DNA of 42,946 nt from DASZZY01 sp036260395 (lineage in GTDB: Bacteria > Actinomycetota > UBA4738 > CALAEC01). Positions 29,977-38,314 of this stretch are shown one piece after another; position 1 is the first letter of the stretch, and each line of letters starts with the position of its first letter. The stretch is taken from contig DASZZY010000052.1 of assembly GCA_036260395.1 (NCBI GenBank), positions 1 through 42,946 of the forward strand, in the 5' to 3' direction. Made by a program: the position numbers and the translations under genes. Under the pieces are notes generated by a model. That model was not told where the DNA came from, searched no databases, and was given only the letters and a program-made list of their open reading frames with translations.

Positions 29977-31314
29977 ATGTCGCTTCCTAACCCTACGGCG
30001 CCCGGGACCGGGCGCGCCAAGCGCCTGGCGGCCTGGTGGAGCGGGTGGCCGCGGCTCGTGGCCCTCGCGATAGCCGGCCTCGCGGGGCTGGCCGTGGCGC
30101 TGGGCTCCGTCCAGGGCGTGCGGCTCCTGGGCCGGCTGGAGGAGCACCCGACCGTGGACGTACCCGTCGAGCCCCGGGAGGAGGGGTACTTCGCCAGCCA
30201 TCCCAGGAACGTGCTGATCCTGGGCAGCGACACCCGGAGCGGCCTGTCCGAGGAGGACCAGGTCCGGTTCGGCGGCCCGGAGGACGTCCGGGGCGAGCGC
30301 TCCGACACGATCATCCTCATGCACGTCGACCCCCGGCAGGAGCGGGCCGTCGTCGTGCACTTCCCCCGCGACCTCCTGGTCCGCATCCCCGGACACGGGC
30401 CGGACCGGATCAACGCGGCCTTCGAGCTCGGTGGGCCGGACCTCGTGGTCCGGACGGTGCGGCGGTTCACGGGCCTGCCGATCCACACCTACGTCGAGGT
30501 CGACCTGGCCGGCTTCCAGCACCTGGTCGACACGCTCGGCGGGGTCCGGATCTGCGTCGATCGGGCGATGGTGGACCCGCTGGCCGGGCTGAACCTGCCA
30601 GCGCCGGGCTGCTACGACCTCGACGGGCAGGAGGCCCTGGGGTTCGTCCGCGCCCGCCACATCGAGGGCGACCTGATCCCCGACTTCTCCCGGATCGCGC
30701 GCCAGCAGCAGTTCATGCGGGCCATGCTGAACCGCCTGCTATCGGTCCGGAGCCTCCTGGACGCCGATCTGATCGCCGAGGCGGCCGGCAACGTGACCAC
30801 CGACCAGCACATCTCCGGCGCCACGTTCATCTACCTGGGCACCGAGCTGCGCGAGCTCGCGGCGGAGGATCCCTCCGGAGCCAGCGCCCTCGACTTCCGG
30901 GTGGTCCCCTCGGTTCCCCGAGGGCTGTCCTACGTCGTGGCCACGCCGGAGGCCGACGAGCTGTTCCGGCGGCTGCGCCGGGGACGGCCGCTCGGCCGCC
31001 TGGGGGAGGTCCTCGTGAACACCGAGATCTCCGAGGCCCAGATCGAGGTCGTCGTCCTGGACGCCGGGGACCGCGCGGCCGTCTCCTCGGTCGAGGACCG
31101 CCTGCGCCAGGCCGGCTTCATCGTCCTGGGGAGCGCCCGGGCGCCGGCCCGGTTCGACCGGAGCCGGATCCTGTTCGCGCCGGGGAGCGAGGCGCGCGCC
31201 GACGTGGTGAGCGGCTACTTCCCCGGCTTGCCGGTGACCGAGGGCCCGCCCGGGGTCCTTCAGCGCGCCGAGGTGGCGGTCGTCGTGGCCGACGGCCGGG
31301 TGGTGGCGGCGTGA
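29977..31314 (+). CDS. LytR-CpsA-Psr (LCP) family glycopolymer ligase
   Basis: 445 residues. One transmembrane segment (about 25-43) places the LCP domain outside the cell. NVLILGSDTRSG (Asp85, Arg87), RSDTIILMHVD (Arg108, Asp110) and FPRDLLVRIPGHG (Arg131, Asp132) with DRINAAFELGG are the polyprenyl-phosphate and metal-binding residues of the family. The C-terminal part (about 330-440) resembles the LytR_C domain. LCP enzymes transfer polyprenyl-linked glycopolymers to peptidoglycan, matching the glycan genes downstream. Leaderless-type ATG; the next gene overlaps by GTGA. Confidence 0.92.
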   Translation: MSLPNPTAPGTGRAKRLAAWWSGWPRLVALAIAGLAGLAVALGSVQGVRLLGRLEEHPTVDVPVEPREEGYFASHPRNVLILGSDTRSGLSEEDQVRFGGPEDVRGERSDTIILMHVDPRQERAVVVHFPRDLLVRIPGHGPDRINAAFELGGPDLVVRTVRRFTGLPIHTYVEVDLAGFQHLVDTLGGVRICVDRAMVDPLAGLNLPAPGCYDLDGQEALGFVRARHIEGDLIPDFSRIARQQQFMRAMLNRLLSVRSLLDADLIAEAAGNVTTDQHISGATFIYLGTELRELAAEDPSGASALDFRVVPSVPRGLSYVVATPEADELFRRLRRGRPLGRLGEVLVNTEISEAQIEVVVLDAGDRAAVSSVEDRLRQAGFIVLGSARAPARFDRSRILFAPGSEARADVVSGYFPGLPVTEGPPGVLQRAEVAVVVADGRVVAA

Positions 31315-32372
31315 AGGCGCTGGTGCTCTCGGGCGGCAAGGGCTCGCGCCTCCGCCCGATCACCCACACCAGCGCCAAGCAGCTGATCCCGGTGGCCAAC
31401 AAGCCGATCCTGTTCTACGGGCTGGAGGCCCTCCGCGACGCGGGCGTCCGCGAGGTCGGCATCGTCGTGGGCGCCACGGCCGAGGAGGTCCGGTCCGCGG
31501 TGGGGGACGGCTCCGCGTGGGGGCTCGACGTGACGTACATCCCCCAGGAGGAGCCGCTGGGGCTGGCCCACGCCGTCCTGGTCTCCCGCGACTTCCTCGG
31601 CGACGACGATTTCGTGATGTATCTCGGGGACAACCTCCTGCTCGAGGGCCTGGGCGGGTTCGTGCAGGAGTTCGAGCGCCACCGCCCGAATGCCCAGATC
31701 TTTCTGGCCGCGGTGCCCGAGCCCGAGCGGTTCGGCGTCGCGGTCCTGGAGGGCGACCGCGTGGTCCGGCTCGTCGAGAAGCCCCGGGAGCCGATCTCCG
31801 ACCTGGCGCTGGTGGGGGTGTACCTGTTCGACGCCACCGTCCACGAGGCGGTTGCTTCGGTGAAGCCGTCCTGGCGCGGAGAGCTGGAGATCACCGACTC
31901 CATCCAGCACCTCATCGACACCGGCCGCACGGTACGTGCCGAGATGGTCGCCGGGTGGTGGAAGGACACGGGCCACCTCGAGGACCTCCTGGAGGCCAAC
32001 CGGATGATCCTGTCGACGCTCGAGCCACGGGTGGAGGGCGACGTCGACGAGCGCTCGAGTCTGGTGGGCCCCGTCGTCGTCGAGGTCGGGGCCAAGGTGT
32101 CCCGCTCGGTGATCCGGGGTCCGGCGGTGGTGGGGGAGGACACCATCGTCGAGGACTCCGTGGTCGGCCCCCACGCCTCGATCTACTACGGCTGCCGCGT
32201 GGCCCGCAGCCAGGTCGAGGACGCGATCATCATGGAGCGCTGTCGGATCGAGGACGTCGAGGGCCTGGCCCAGTCGCTCCTCGGGAAGGACGTCGAGGTC
32301 CGCCGCGGCCGCCGGCGTCCCGCGATGCACCGGCTGATGCTCGGCGACCAGAGCCAGGTGGAGCTCCTCTAA
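31311..32372 (+). CDS. rmlA: Glucose-1-phosphate thymidylyltransferase, long form
   Basis: 353 residues, GTG overlapping the LCP stop. LSGGKGSRLRPITHTSAKQ is the nucleotide-binding signature, followed by YLGDNLL, FGVAVLEGD and the catalytic-region WWKDTGHLEDLLEAN. This pattern is the long RmlA type, which ends in a left-handed beta-helix tail (VEGDVDERSSLVGPV, VIRGPAVVGEDTIV). It makes dTDP-glucose from glucose-1-phosphate and dTTP, the first step to dTDP-rhamnose; rmlC, rmlB and rmlD follow further on. Confidence 0.9.
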   Translation: MKALVLSGGKGSRLRPITHTSAKQLIPVANKPILFYGLEALRDAGVREVGIVVGATAEEVRSAVGDGSAWGLDVTYIPQEEPLGLAHAVLVSRDFLGDDDFVMYLGDNLLLEGLGGFVQEFERHRPNAQIFLAAVPEPERFGVAVLEGDRVVRLVEKPREPISDLALVGVYLFDATVHEAVASVKPSWRGELEITDSIQHLIDTGRTVRAEMVAGWWKDTGHLEDLLEANRMILSTLEPRVEGDVDERSSLVGPVVVEVGAKVSRSVIRGPAVVGEDTIVEDSVVGPHASIYYGCRVARSQVEDAIIMERCRIEDVEGLAQSLLGKDVEVRRGRRRPAMHRLMLGDQSQVELL

Positions 32373-32434
32373 CCAGGAGGTCCCTGCGCCCGGCGCGTCG
32401 AAGCCTTGTGATGACCGGCCCGGGGAGGTGCCCG

Positions 32435-33883
32435 ATGAAGCTTCGCCCTCTGTCCGCCTCACTCATCTCGGTCGCGGCGCTCGCGGCGGCCCTCACCACG
32501 ATCCCCGTGGGAGCGGCGTCCAGCTGCCGGCCGCTCGGGAGGGCCCCGAGGTTCGCCCCGCAGCGCTACATCGATACGGAACGCGCCGGCGGCGAGCCCA
32601 CCGTGGAGACCCATCCCGACGGTACGCTGATCTACACGGCCCACGCCGGGACGACCCACGTCTTCCTCCCGGCCGCCGCCGACGAGGACTCCGCCGCTTT
32701 CTTCCAGCACTACACCGGGCAGACCTACATCTGGAACAGCTACGACGACGGGAAGACCTGGGAGTTCGTTCCCCGGACCGTGCCTCCCAGCGGGGTTCCC
32801 ATGTCCGGGTTCTCCGACCCCGAGATCGCGATCGACACCGCCGGGAACGTGTACGAGTCCGAGATCAACCTGGTCAACGTGGCGATCTCGAAGGCCGCCG
32901 ACATGGACCGCCCACGCCCGCACAACGAGTACACGCTGCAGAACTTCTTCGCCCAGACCATGACGGACCGGCAGTGGACCGAGGCGGACCAGGAGAACGT
33001 GGTCTACATCGTCGGGAACGCCTTCGCGGGCGGCACCTTCCCCACCGACCCCGTCGGGAACATCGGGCATCACCTGTACAAGAGCAAGGACGGCGGGAGG
33101 ACGTTCAGCCCTGGCGTCTCCGACCCCGGCGGCCTGGGCGACCTCCAGGTCGACAAGCGGGACGGGACGCTGTACGAGGCCAACCTGTCGTCGGACCCAG
33201 GGCCGGGGGACAAGCTGTCGATGGCGGCGTTCAGGAACATCCGCAACGACGACTTCACCCGCGAGCTGAACACCATCGCCACCGGGGTCGACATGAACGA
33301 CACCGCGCACTGGCCGTCGTTCGACGTCGACGAGAAGGGCAACCTGTACATGATCTGGTCCGAGGACGGCGGCGGGGCCCGGGGCGGCGGCATCTGGTAC
33401 TCGTACTCCACCGACCGCGGCAGGACGTGGGCCGCCCCCATCCTGGTCGACCCCGACGACGACGGGACCGACATCTGGCCGTGGCTGGCCGTGGGCTCGC
33501 CGCGCCGGGTGGCCATCGCCTGGCTGGAGGCCGACCGCCAGCTCCCCGACAACAACTCCGAGGAGGCCGGCGACGCGGCGTGGCGGGTGGAGACCGCCGT
33601 CACGCTGAACGGGCTCGGATGCCGCCAGTCGGCGGAGCCCGGGTTCCGGAAGGCGGTGGCCACCCCGGACCCGGTCCACCGCGGCACGATCTGCAACCAG
33701 GGGACGGTGTGCCAGGCGCAGCTGATCGACCGCCGGATGGGCGACTTCTTCACGATCGAGATCGACGAGACCGGGATGATGTGGGCGGGCTACTCGGACA
33801 CCCGGCAGGGCGGGATGGTGGCCCTCCCCGGCTTCGTCCAGCAGAACAGCGGTCCCAGGCTCATCGTCCAGGGACGGCGGTAG
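32435..33883 (+). CDS. Secreted Asp-box beta-propeller protein (sialidase-like)
   Basis: 482 residues. Signal peptide at about 1-27 (KLRPLSASLISVAALAAALT, then VGAASS). Three Asp-box motifs S-x-D-x-G-x-T-W/F are visible: NSYDDGKTW, KSKDGGRTF and YSTDRGRTW, typical of sialidase or BNR-type propellers. Several Cys near the C-terminus (GLGCRQS, TICNQGTVCQ) may form disulfides. It is probably exported and may bind or cut glycans, but no full sialidase catalytic set (Arg triad, FRIP) is evident. RBS GGGGAGGTG before the ATG. It lies between rmlA and the first glycosyltransferase. Confidence 0.8.
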   Translation: MKLRPLSASLISVAALAAALTTIPVGAASSCRPLGRAPRFAPQRYIDTERAGGEPTVETHPDGTLIYTAHAGTTHVFLPAAADEDSAAFFQHYTGQTYIWNSYDDGKTWEFVPRTVPPSGVPMSGFSDPEIAIDTAGNVYESEINLVNVAISKAADMDRPRPHNEYTLQNFFAQTMTDRQWTEADQENVVYIVGNAFAGGTFPTDPVGNIGHHLYKSKDGGRTFSPGVSDPGGLGDLQVDKRDGTLYEANLSSDPGPGDKLSMAAFRNIRNDDFTRELNTIATGVDMNDTAHWPSFDVDEKGNLYMIWSEDGGGARGGGIWYSYSTDRGRTWAAPILVDPDDDGTDIWPWLAVGSPRRVAIAWLEADRQLPDNNSEEAGDAAWRVETAVTLNGLGCRQSAEPGFRKAVATPDPVHRGTICNQGTVCQAQLIDRRMGDFFTIEIDETGMMWAGYSDTRQGGMVALPGFVQQNSGPRLIVQGRR

Positions 33884-33921
33884 CCCCACCACGCCGTCGC
33901 TGAGGTCGCTGCGGCCGCCGC

Positions 33922-33927
33922 TAGACT
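33922..33927 (+). promoter_or_regulatory. -10 box TAGACT before the GT4 gene
   Basis: TAGACT lies 19 bases before the GTG at 33947, which is less tight than the leaderless starts. No -35 box is recognised. Confidence 0.4.
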
Positions 33928-33946
33928 GGCTCGCCGTGATGCTCCG

Positions 33947-35098
33947 GTGCGGGTAGCGATCGACGCGCGTCCGGCGGTCTCGCCGGGCAAGACGGGCGTC
34001 GGCCACTACACCTGGAACCTCATCCATCACCTCCCGCGGGTTGACCCCGAGACGACGTACCTGGCGTGGTACCTCTACTTCCGGCGCCTCACGGGCCGGC
34101 CGCTATTCTTCACCGACATCCGGGCGCCGAACTTCCGCGAGCGGTGGACGCCGTTCCCGGCCCGGTGGTTCTGGCGCCTGACCGAGCGGTACGGCCTTCC
34201 ACGGGTGGAGTGGTTCGTCGGGTTCGACGTGTTCTGGGCCACGAACTTCCTGCCGCCGCCCACCAACGCCTCCCGGCTGGTCGTGACCGTGCACGATCTG
34301 GCCTACAAGCTCCATCCCGAGACGGCGCCGCACAGCACGCTCCGGTGGCTCCAGGGGATCGACGACGCCCTCGGGCGGGCCGCGGAGGTCCTGGTGGTCT
34401 CGGAGTCGACGAAGCGGGACCTCGTCGAGCTGTACCCGGTCCCGCCCGAGCGGGTCACGGTCACGCCGCTCGGCGTGGACACCACGGTGTTCCGGCCGCC
34501 GCCGGAGGACCGCGTCGCGGAGGCCCGCCGCCGCTTCGGCGTCCAGGCCCCGTACCTCCTCTACGTCGGTGGCATCGAGCCCCGGAAGAACCTCCCCAAC
34601 CTGGTGCGGGCCTTCGCCGAGGTGGCGGACGTCGTCCCTCGCCTGGTCATCGTCGGGGGGTCCGTCCACTGGAACCCCGAGGGGTGGAACCTCCTGCGTC
34701 CGGCGCTCGAGGCGCTGCCGTCCGGCATCCGGGGCCGGGTCACGATCACCGGCTACGTCTCCGAGCAGGACAAGATCGGGCTCCTCGGCGGCGCCACCGC
34801 GCTCGTGTTCCCCTCGCGCTACGAGGGGTTCGGGCTCCCGGTCCTGGAGGCCCTGGCGTGCGGGACCCCGGTGGTGACCTCGAACCTGTCCTCGCTCCCG
34901 GAGGTGGCCGGCGATGAGGCCGTCTACGTCGATCCGCTGGATCCGGCCTCGATCGCCGAGGGGATCCGCCGGGTGGCGGAGGACGAGGCTCTCCGCCGGC
35001 GGCTGCGAGAGGGCGGCCCGCGCCGGGCCGCCGGGTTCACCTGGGAGCGGACGGCCCGAGGGACCGCCGAGGTGCTGCGCCGGGCCGGGGGTCGGTGA
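33947..35098 (+). CDS. Glycosyltransferase family 4 (GT-B fold)
   Basis: 383 residues. VAIDARPAVSPGKTGVGHYTWNL is the acceptor-side N-terminus, VTVHDLAYKLHPE follows, then GGIEPRKNLPNLVRAF and YEGFGLPVLEALACGTPVV with the E-x7-E motif, and SSLPEVAGDEAVYVDP. It probably adds mannose, rhamnose or a similar sugar to a lipid-linked glycan precursor. Similar in layout to the transferase at 5366-6490. The in-frame GTG 33947 fits the family N-terminus; ATG 33939 is out of frame. Confidence 0.9.
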   Translation: MRVAIDARPAVSPGKTGVGHYTWNLIHHLPRVDPETTYLAWYLYFRRLTGRPLFFTDIRAPNFRERWTPFPARWFWRLTERYGLPRVEWFVGFDVFWATNFLPPPTNASRLVVTVHDLAYKLHPETAPHSTLRWLQGIDDALGRAAEVLVVSESTKRDLVELYPVPPERVTVTPLGVDTTVFRPPPEDRVAEARRRFGVQAPYLLYVGGIEPRKNLPNLVRAFAEVADVVPRLVIVGGSVHWNPEGWNLLRPALEALPSGIRGRVTITGYVSEQDKIGLLGGATALVFPSRYEGFGLPVLEALACGTPVVTSNLSSLPEVAGDEAVYVDPLDPASIAEGIRRVAEDEALRRRLREGGPRRAAGFTWERTARGTAEVLRRAGGR

Positions 35099-35111
35099 GC
35101 GGCTGCCCTGC

Positions 35112-35117
35112 TAGACT
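35112..35117 (+). promoter_or_regulatory. -10 box TAGACT before rmlC
   Basis: TAGACT sits 39 bases before the rmlC ATG (35157), and an RBS-like CGAGGA lies between. This may start a second transcript for the rmlC-rmlB-rmlD-wzm-wzt block. Confidence 0.45.
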
Positions 35118-35156
35118 CCCGGGGCGCCACGACCGCAGGTCTTTCGAGGAGCTCCC

Positions 35157-35621
35157 ATGGCGGACGAGATCGATGGCGTGTGGGTCAAGGACCTCAGGGT
35201 CATCCCCGACGAGCGGGGGCGGCTCCAGGAGATCCTCCGCGCCGACGACAACGGGTTCAGGAAGTTCGGCCAGGTCTACGTCTCCACCACCTATCCCGGG
35301 GTCGTGAAAGCCTGGCACCTCCACAAGCTGCAGGAGGACAACTTCTGCTGCATCCGCGGCATGGTCAAGCTGGTGCTGTACGACTCCCGCGACGACTCGC
35401 CGACGAAGGGCACGGTCACCGAGTACTTCATCGGAGATCACAACGCGAAGCTCGTCCGGGTCCCGGCCGGCGTGTACCACGGCTGGAAGTGCGTCTCGCA
35501 CGAGGAGGCTATCGTCGTCAACATCCCCACCGAGCCCTACAACCACGCCGCGCCCGACGAGTACCGTGCCCCCTGGGACACCCCCGACATCCCGTACAGC
35601 TGGGACATCGTCTTCAAGTGA
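35157..35621 (+). CDS. rmlC: dTDP-4-dehydrorhamnose 3,5-epimerase family protein
   Basis: 154 residues, shorter than the usual 180 or so. Cupin fold: IPDERGRLQEILRADD, TYPGVVKAWHLHKLQEDNF with the H-x-H (catalytic His) segment, VRVPAGVYHGWKC and IPTEPYNH. In the family this epimerises C3 and C5 of dTDP-4-keto-6-deoxyglucose. The short form and the variant motif KAWHLHK instead of R-F-H-x-H-x-x-Q mean a related sugar-nucleotide epimerase or isomerase is possible. It is placed just before rmlB and rmlD. Confidence 0.82.
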   Translation: MADEIDGVWVKDLRVIPDERGRLQEILRADDNGFRKFGQVYVSTTYPGVVKAWHLHKLQEDNFCCIRGMVKLVLYDSRDDSPTKGTVTEYFIGDHNAKLVRVPAGVYHGWKCVSHEEAIVVNIPTEPYNHAAPDEYRAPWDTPDIPYSWDIVFK

Positions 35622-35658
35622 TCCGTCCGCTCCGCTCGCCGCACCCGCGGGGAGACCG

Positions 35659-36606
35659 ATGACCGACGTCCTCGTCACGGGCGGAGCCGGGTTCATCGGC
35701 TCGCACTTCGTCGACGCCGCGCTGGCTGGAGCGGCCGATCGGATCACGGTGCTCGATGCGCTCACGTACGCCGGGACGCGCGAGAACCTGGCGCATCACG
35801 ACGCCGATCCTCGGGTCCGCCTGGTGGAGGGCGACGTCGCCGATCCCGACGCGGTGGATCCGCTGGTGGCGGCCAGCGGCCTCGTCGTCAACTTCGCCGC
35901 CGAGTCGTTCGTCGACCGCAGCATCGCGGACGCTCGGCCGTTCGCCGTGACGAACGTGCTGGGGACGCACACGCTGCTCGAGGCCGCCCTCCGCCATGGC
36001 GTCCCGATGGTCCAGGTCTCCACCGACGAGGTCTACGGCTCGACGCCGGAGGGCGCCTTCACCGAGGACAGCCCGCTCCGCCCGAACAACCCCTACGCGG
36101 CCACGAAGGCCGGCGCCGACCTGCTGTGCCGGTCGTTCCACCGGACCTACGGGATCGACGTCCGGATCATGCGGGGGCCGAACGCCTACGGCCCCCGGCA
36201 GCACCCGGAGAAGGCCATCCCGACGTTCGCGGTGGCGGCGCTCGAGGGGTCGCCGCTCCCGGTCTACGGGGACGGGTCGAACCGGCGCGAGTGGCTGTAC
36301 GTCGAGGACTTCGCGCGCGCCGTGCTGGCCGTGATCGAGGGTGGCGCGCCCGGCGAGGTGTACAACGCGGGGGGCGGCCACGAGGTAGCCAACGTCGACC
36401 TGGCCCGGGCGATCTGCCGCCTGGCGGGGGCCCCCGAGGACCTCGTGACGTTCGTGGAGGACCGCCCGGGCCACGACTTCCGCTACTCGATGGTGTGGGA
36501 TCGCCTGGCGGCGCTCGGCTGGAAGCCGGAGGTCGAGTTCGAGGACGGGCTGGCGCGGACCGTGGCGTGGTACCGCGACCATCCCGAACGGTGGCTCCCG
36601 CGATGA
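35659..36606 (+). CDS. rmlB: dTDP-glucose 4,6-dehydratase
   Basis: 315 residues. Rossmann GGAGFIGSH (8-16), LDALTYAGTRENL, NFAAESFVDRSI, catalytic STDEVYG (Thr122, Asp123, Glu124), NPYAATKAGAD (Tyr146, Lys150) and GPRQHPEKAIPTF are typical. It turns dTDP-glucose into dTDP-4-keto-6-deoxyglucose using NAD+. A GGGGAG site precedes the ATG at 35659. rmlD begins in its stop codon (ATGA). Confidence 0.92.
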   Translation: MTDVLVTGGAGFIGSHFVDAALAGAADRITVLDALTYAGTRENLAHHDADPRVRLVEGDVADPDAVDPLVAASGLVVNFAAESFVDRSIADARPFAVTNVLGTHTLLEAALRHGVPMVQVSTDEVYGSTPEGAFTEDSPLRPNNPYAATKAGADLLCRSFHRTYGIDVRIMRGPNAYGPRQHPEKAIPTFAVAALEGSPLPVYGDGSNRREWLYVEDFARAVLAVIEGGAPGEVYNAGGGHEVANVDLARAICRLAGAPEDLVTFVEDRPGHDFRYSMVWDRLAALGWKPEVEFEDGLARTVAWYRDHPERWLPR

Positions 36607-37436
36607 GGATCGCCGTGACCGGCGCCGGCGGCGGGCTGGGGACGGCGTTCCGCGAGGCGGCTCCCACGGAGGACGTCGTGGCGTTCGGCCACGGCGATCT
36701 GCCCGTCGAGGACCTCGACCGGGTCGCGGAGCGCCTGGTTGCCGTCCGCCCCGACGTCGTGCTGCACCTGGCGGCCAAGACGTCCGTCGACGGCTGCGAG
36801 GAAGACCCGGAGGGCGCGTACGTCGTCAACGCGCTCGGTACGCTCGCCGTGGCGAGGGCCGCCCGGGACGCGGGGGCGCTGCTGGTGGCGCTGTCGACGG
36901 ACTACGTCTTCGACGGCGAGAAGGACGCGCCGTACGACGAGGTCGACGCCCCGAACCCGCTCTCGGTCTACGGCCGGAGCAAGCTGTGGGGGGAGCGCCT
37001 GGCCGCCGCCGCCGCGCCGGAGCACCTCGTGATCCGGACGTCTTGGGTGTTCGGCGCGGGGAGCGACTTCGTCTCGGCGGCCGTCCGGAAGCTGGCCTCG
37101 GGAGAGGCGGTCGGGGGGATCGTGGACCAGATCGGGACCCCGACGTACGTACATCACCTGGCCGAGCGGCTGCTCCCGGCGATCCGGAGCGGGCACCGGG
37201 GGGTCGTGCACCTGGCGGGCCCCCAGCCGACCACCTGGTTCGACGTGCTGGCGACCGCCCGGGAGGTCGGCGGTCTCCCCGGCGAGGTCGTGGAGCAGAA
37301 GGCGGCGGACCTCGGCCGCCCCGCTCCCCGGCCCTCGAACTCCGCGCTGGCCAGCAGGGTGCTCCCCGGCCTCGACGTCGCGCCCATGCCCCCGCTGGAG
37401 GACGCCGTCCGCGAGGTGGTCGACGGTGTCCGCTGA
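36603..37436 (+). CDS. rmlD: dTDP-4-dehydrorhamnose reductase
   Basis: 277 residues. VTGAGGGLG is the NADPH motif; PDVVLHLAAKTSVDGCEE, LSTDYVFDGEKDAPY (98-111) and SVYGRSKLWGE (Tyr123, Lys127) mark the RmlD family. It reduces the ketosugar to dTDP-L-rhamnose. It ends the Rml set and overlaps the exporter permease by 11 bases. Confidence 0.92.
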   Translation: MRIAVTGAGGGLGTAFREAAPTEDVVAFGHGDLPVEDLDRVAERLVAVRPDVVLHLAAKTSVDGCEEDPEGAYVVNALGTLAVARAARDAGALLVALSTDYVFDGEKDAPYDEVDAPNPLSVYGRSKLWGERLAAAAAPEHLVIRTSWVFGAGSDFVSAAVRKLASGEAVGGIVDQIGTPTYVHHLAERLLPAIRSGHRGVVHLAGPQPTTWFDVLATAREVGGLPGEVVEQKAADLGRPAPRPSNSALASRVLPGLDVAPMPPLEDAVREVVDGVR

Positions 37437-38313
37437 GGTCCAGGTCCGCACCAACGAGCCGCCAAGGCTCCGGGTGGCCTCGCGGCTGGGCGAGCTGTGG
37501 CGATCGCGCGAGGTCCTGGTCAACCTGTCGCGCAAGGAGCTGAAGGTCCGGTACAAGTCCTCGGTCCTGGGCGTGCTGTGGTCGATGCTCAACCCGGTCC
37601 TGTACCTGGCGATCTTCTCGCTGGTGTTCGTGGTGTTCCTCCGGGGCGGGATCCCGAAGTACCCCATCTACCTCCTGTCGGGGTTGCTTCCCTGGACGCT
37701 GTTCTCCACCGGGTTCCAGGGCGCCACGACGTCGGTGACGGGCAACGCCCAGCTGGTGCCGAAGATCGCGTTCCCCCGCGAGGTGCTCCCGATGGCCGCT
37801 ATCGGGGCCCAGACCGTCAACTTCTTCTTCCAGTTCGCCGTGCTCGCGGCGTTCATGCTGATCCTGTTCGGGCTGTCGTTCGTCGGTCCATCGCTGTTGC
37901 TGCTCCCCGCCGCGCTGGCGGTCCTCCTGGTGTTCGTCCTGGCCCTCGGCTTCGCCACGTCGTCGCTCAACGTCCGCTACCGGGACACCGGCCACCTGGT
38001 CGACCTCCTGCTCCTGGCCTGGTTCTGGAGCACCCCGATCGTGTATCCGGCGGGCGAGGTCGCGGAACGGATGGGGGACACCGGCTTCTTCCTGTACCTG
38101 CTGAACCCGCTGGCCAACGTCGTGCTGGCGTTCCAGCGAGCCCTGTACGGGGCCGCCCTCCCGGGCGCGCTGGCCCCCGGCGTCCACCCGCCGGCGGACC
38201 TCTCCTGGTACTGGATGCGACTGGGGGTGGTCGCCGCGGCCTCGCTGGCCCTCCTGTACCTGGCGTGGCGGCTGTTCTTCCGGATGTCCGGCGACTTCGC
38301 CGAGGAGCTGTGA
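37426..38313 (+). CDS. Polysaccharide ABC exporter permease (Wzm/TagG type)
   Basis: 295 residues. The cytoplasmic N-terminus ends in LVNLSRKELKVRYKSSVLG, the conserved coupling region, and is followed by six hydrophobic segments, among them LNPVLYLAIFSLVFVVFL, FFFQFAVLAAFMLILFGL and LLLLPAALAVLLVFVLAL. NVRYRDTGHLVDLLLLAWFWSTPIVYP is diagnostic for O-antigen and teichoic acid exporters. It forms the channel for a lipid-linked glycan. GTG start within the end of rmlD. Confidence 0.93.
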   Translation: MSAEVQVRTNEPPRLRVASRLGELWRSREVLVNLSRKELKVRYKSSVLGVLWSMLNPVLYLAIFSLVFVVFLRGGIPKYPIYLLSGLLPWTLFSTGFQGATTSVTGNAQLVPKIAFPREVLPMAAIGAQTVNFFFQFAVLAAFMLILFGLSFVGPSLLLLPAALAVLLVFVLALGFATSSLNVRYRDTGHLVDLLLLAWFWSTPIVYPAGEVAERMGDTGFFLYLLNPLANVVLAFQRALYGAALPGALAPGVHPPADLSWYWMRLGVVAAASLALLYLAWRLFFRMSGDFAEEL

Positions 38314-38314
38314 C

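Noticed and set aside
33884..33921. GC-rich self-complementary bases (GCGGCCGC) as a terminator
   Set aside because: Short palindrome with no adjacent T run; such sequences are expected by chance at this GC content. No gap in the window shows a clear stem plus T tract.
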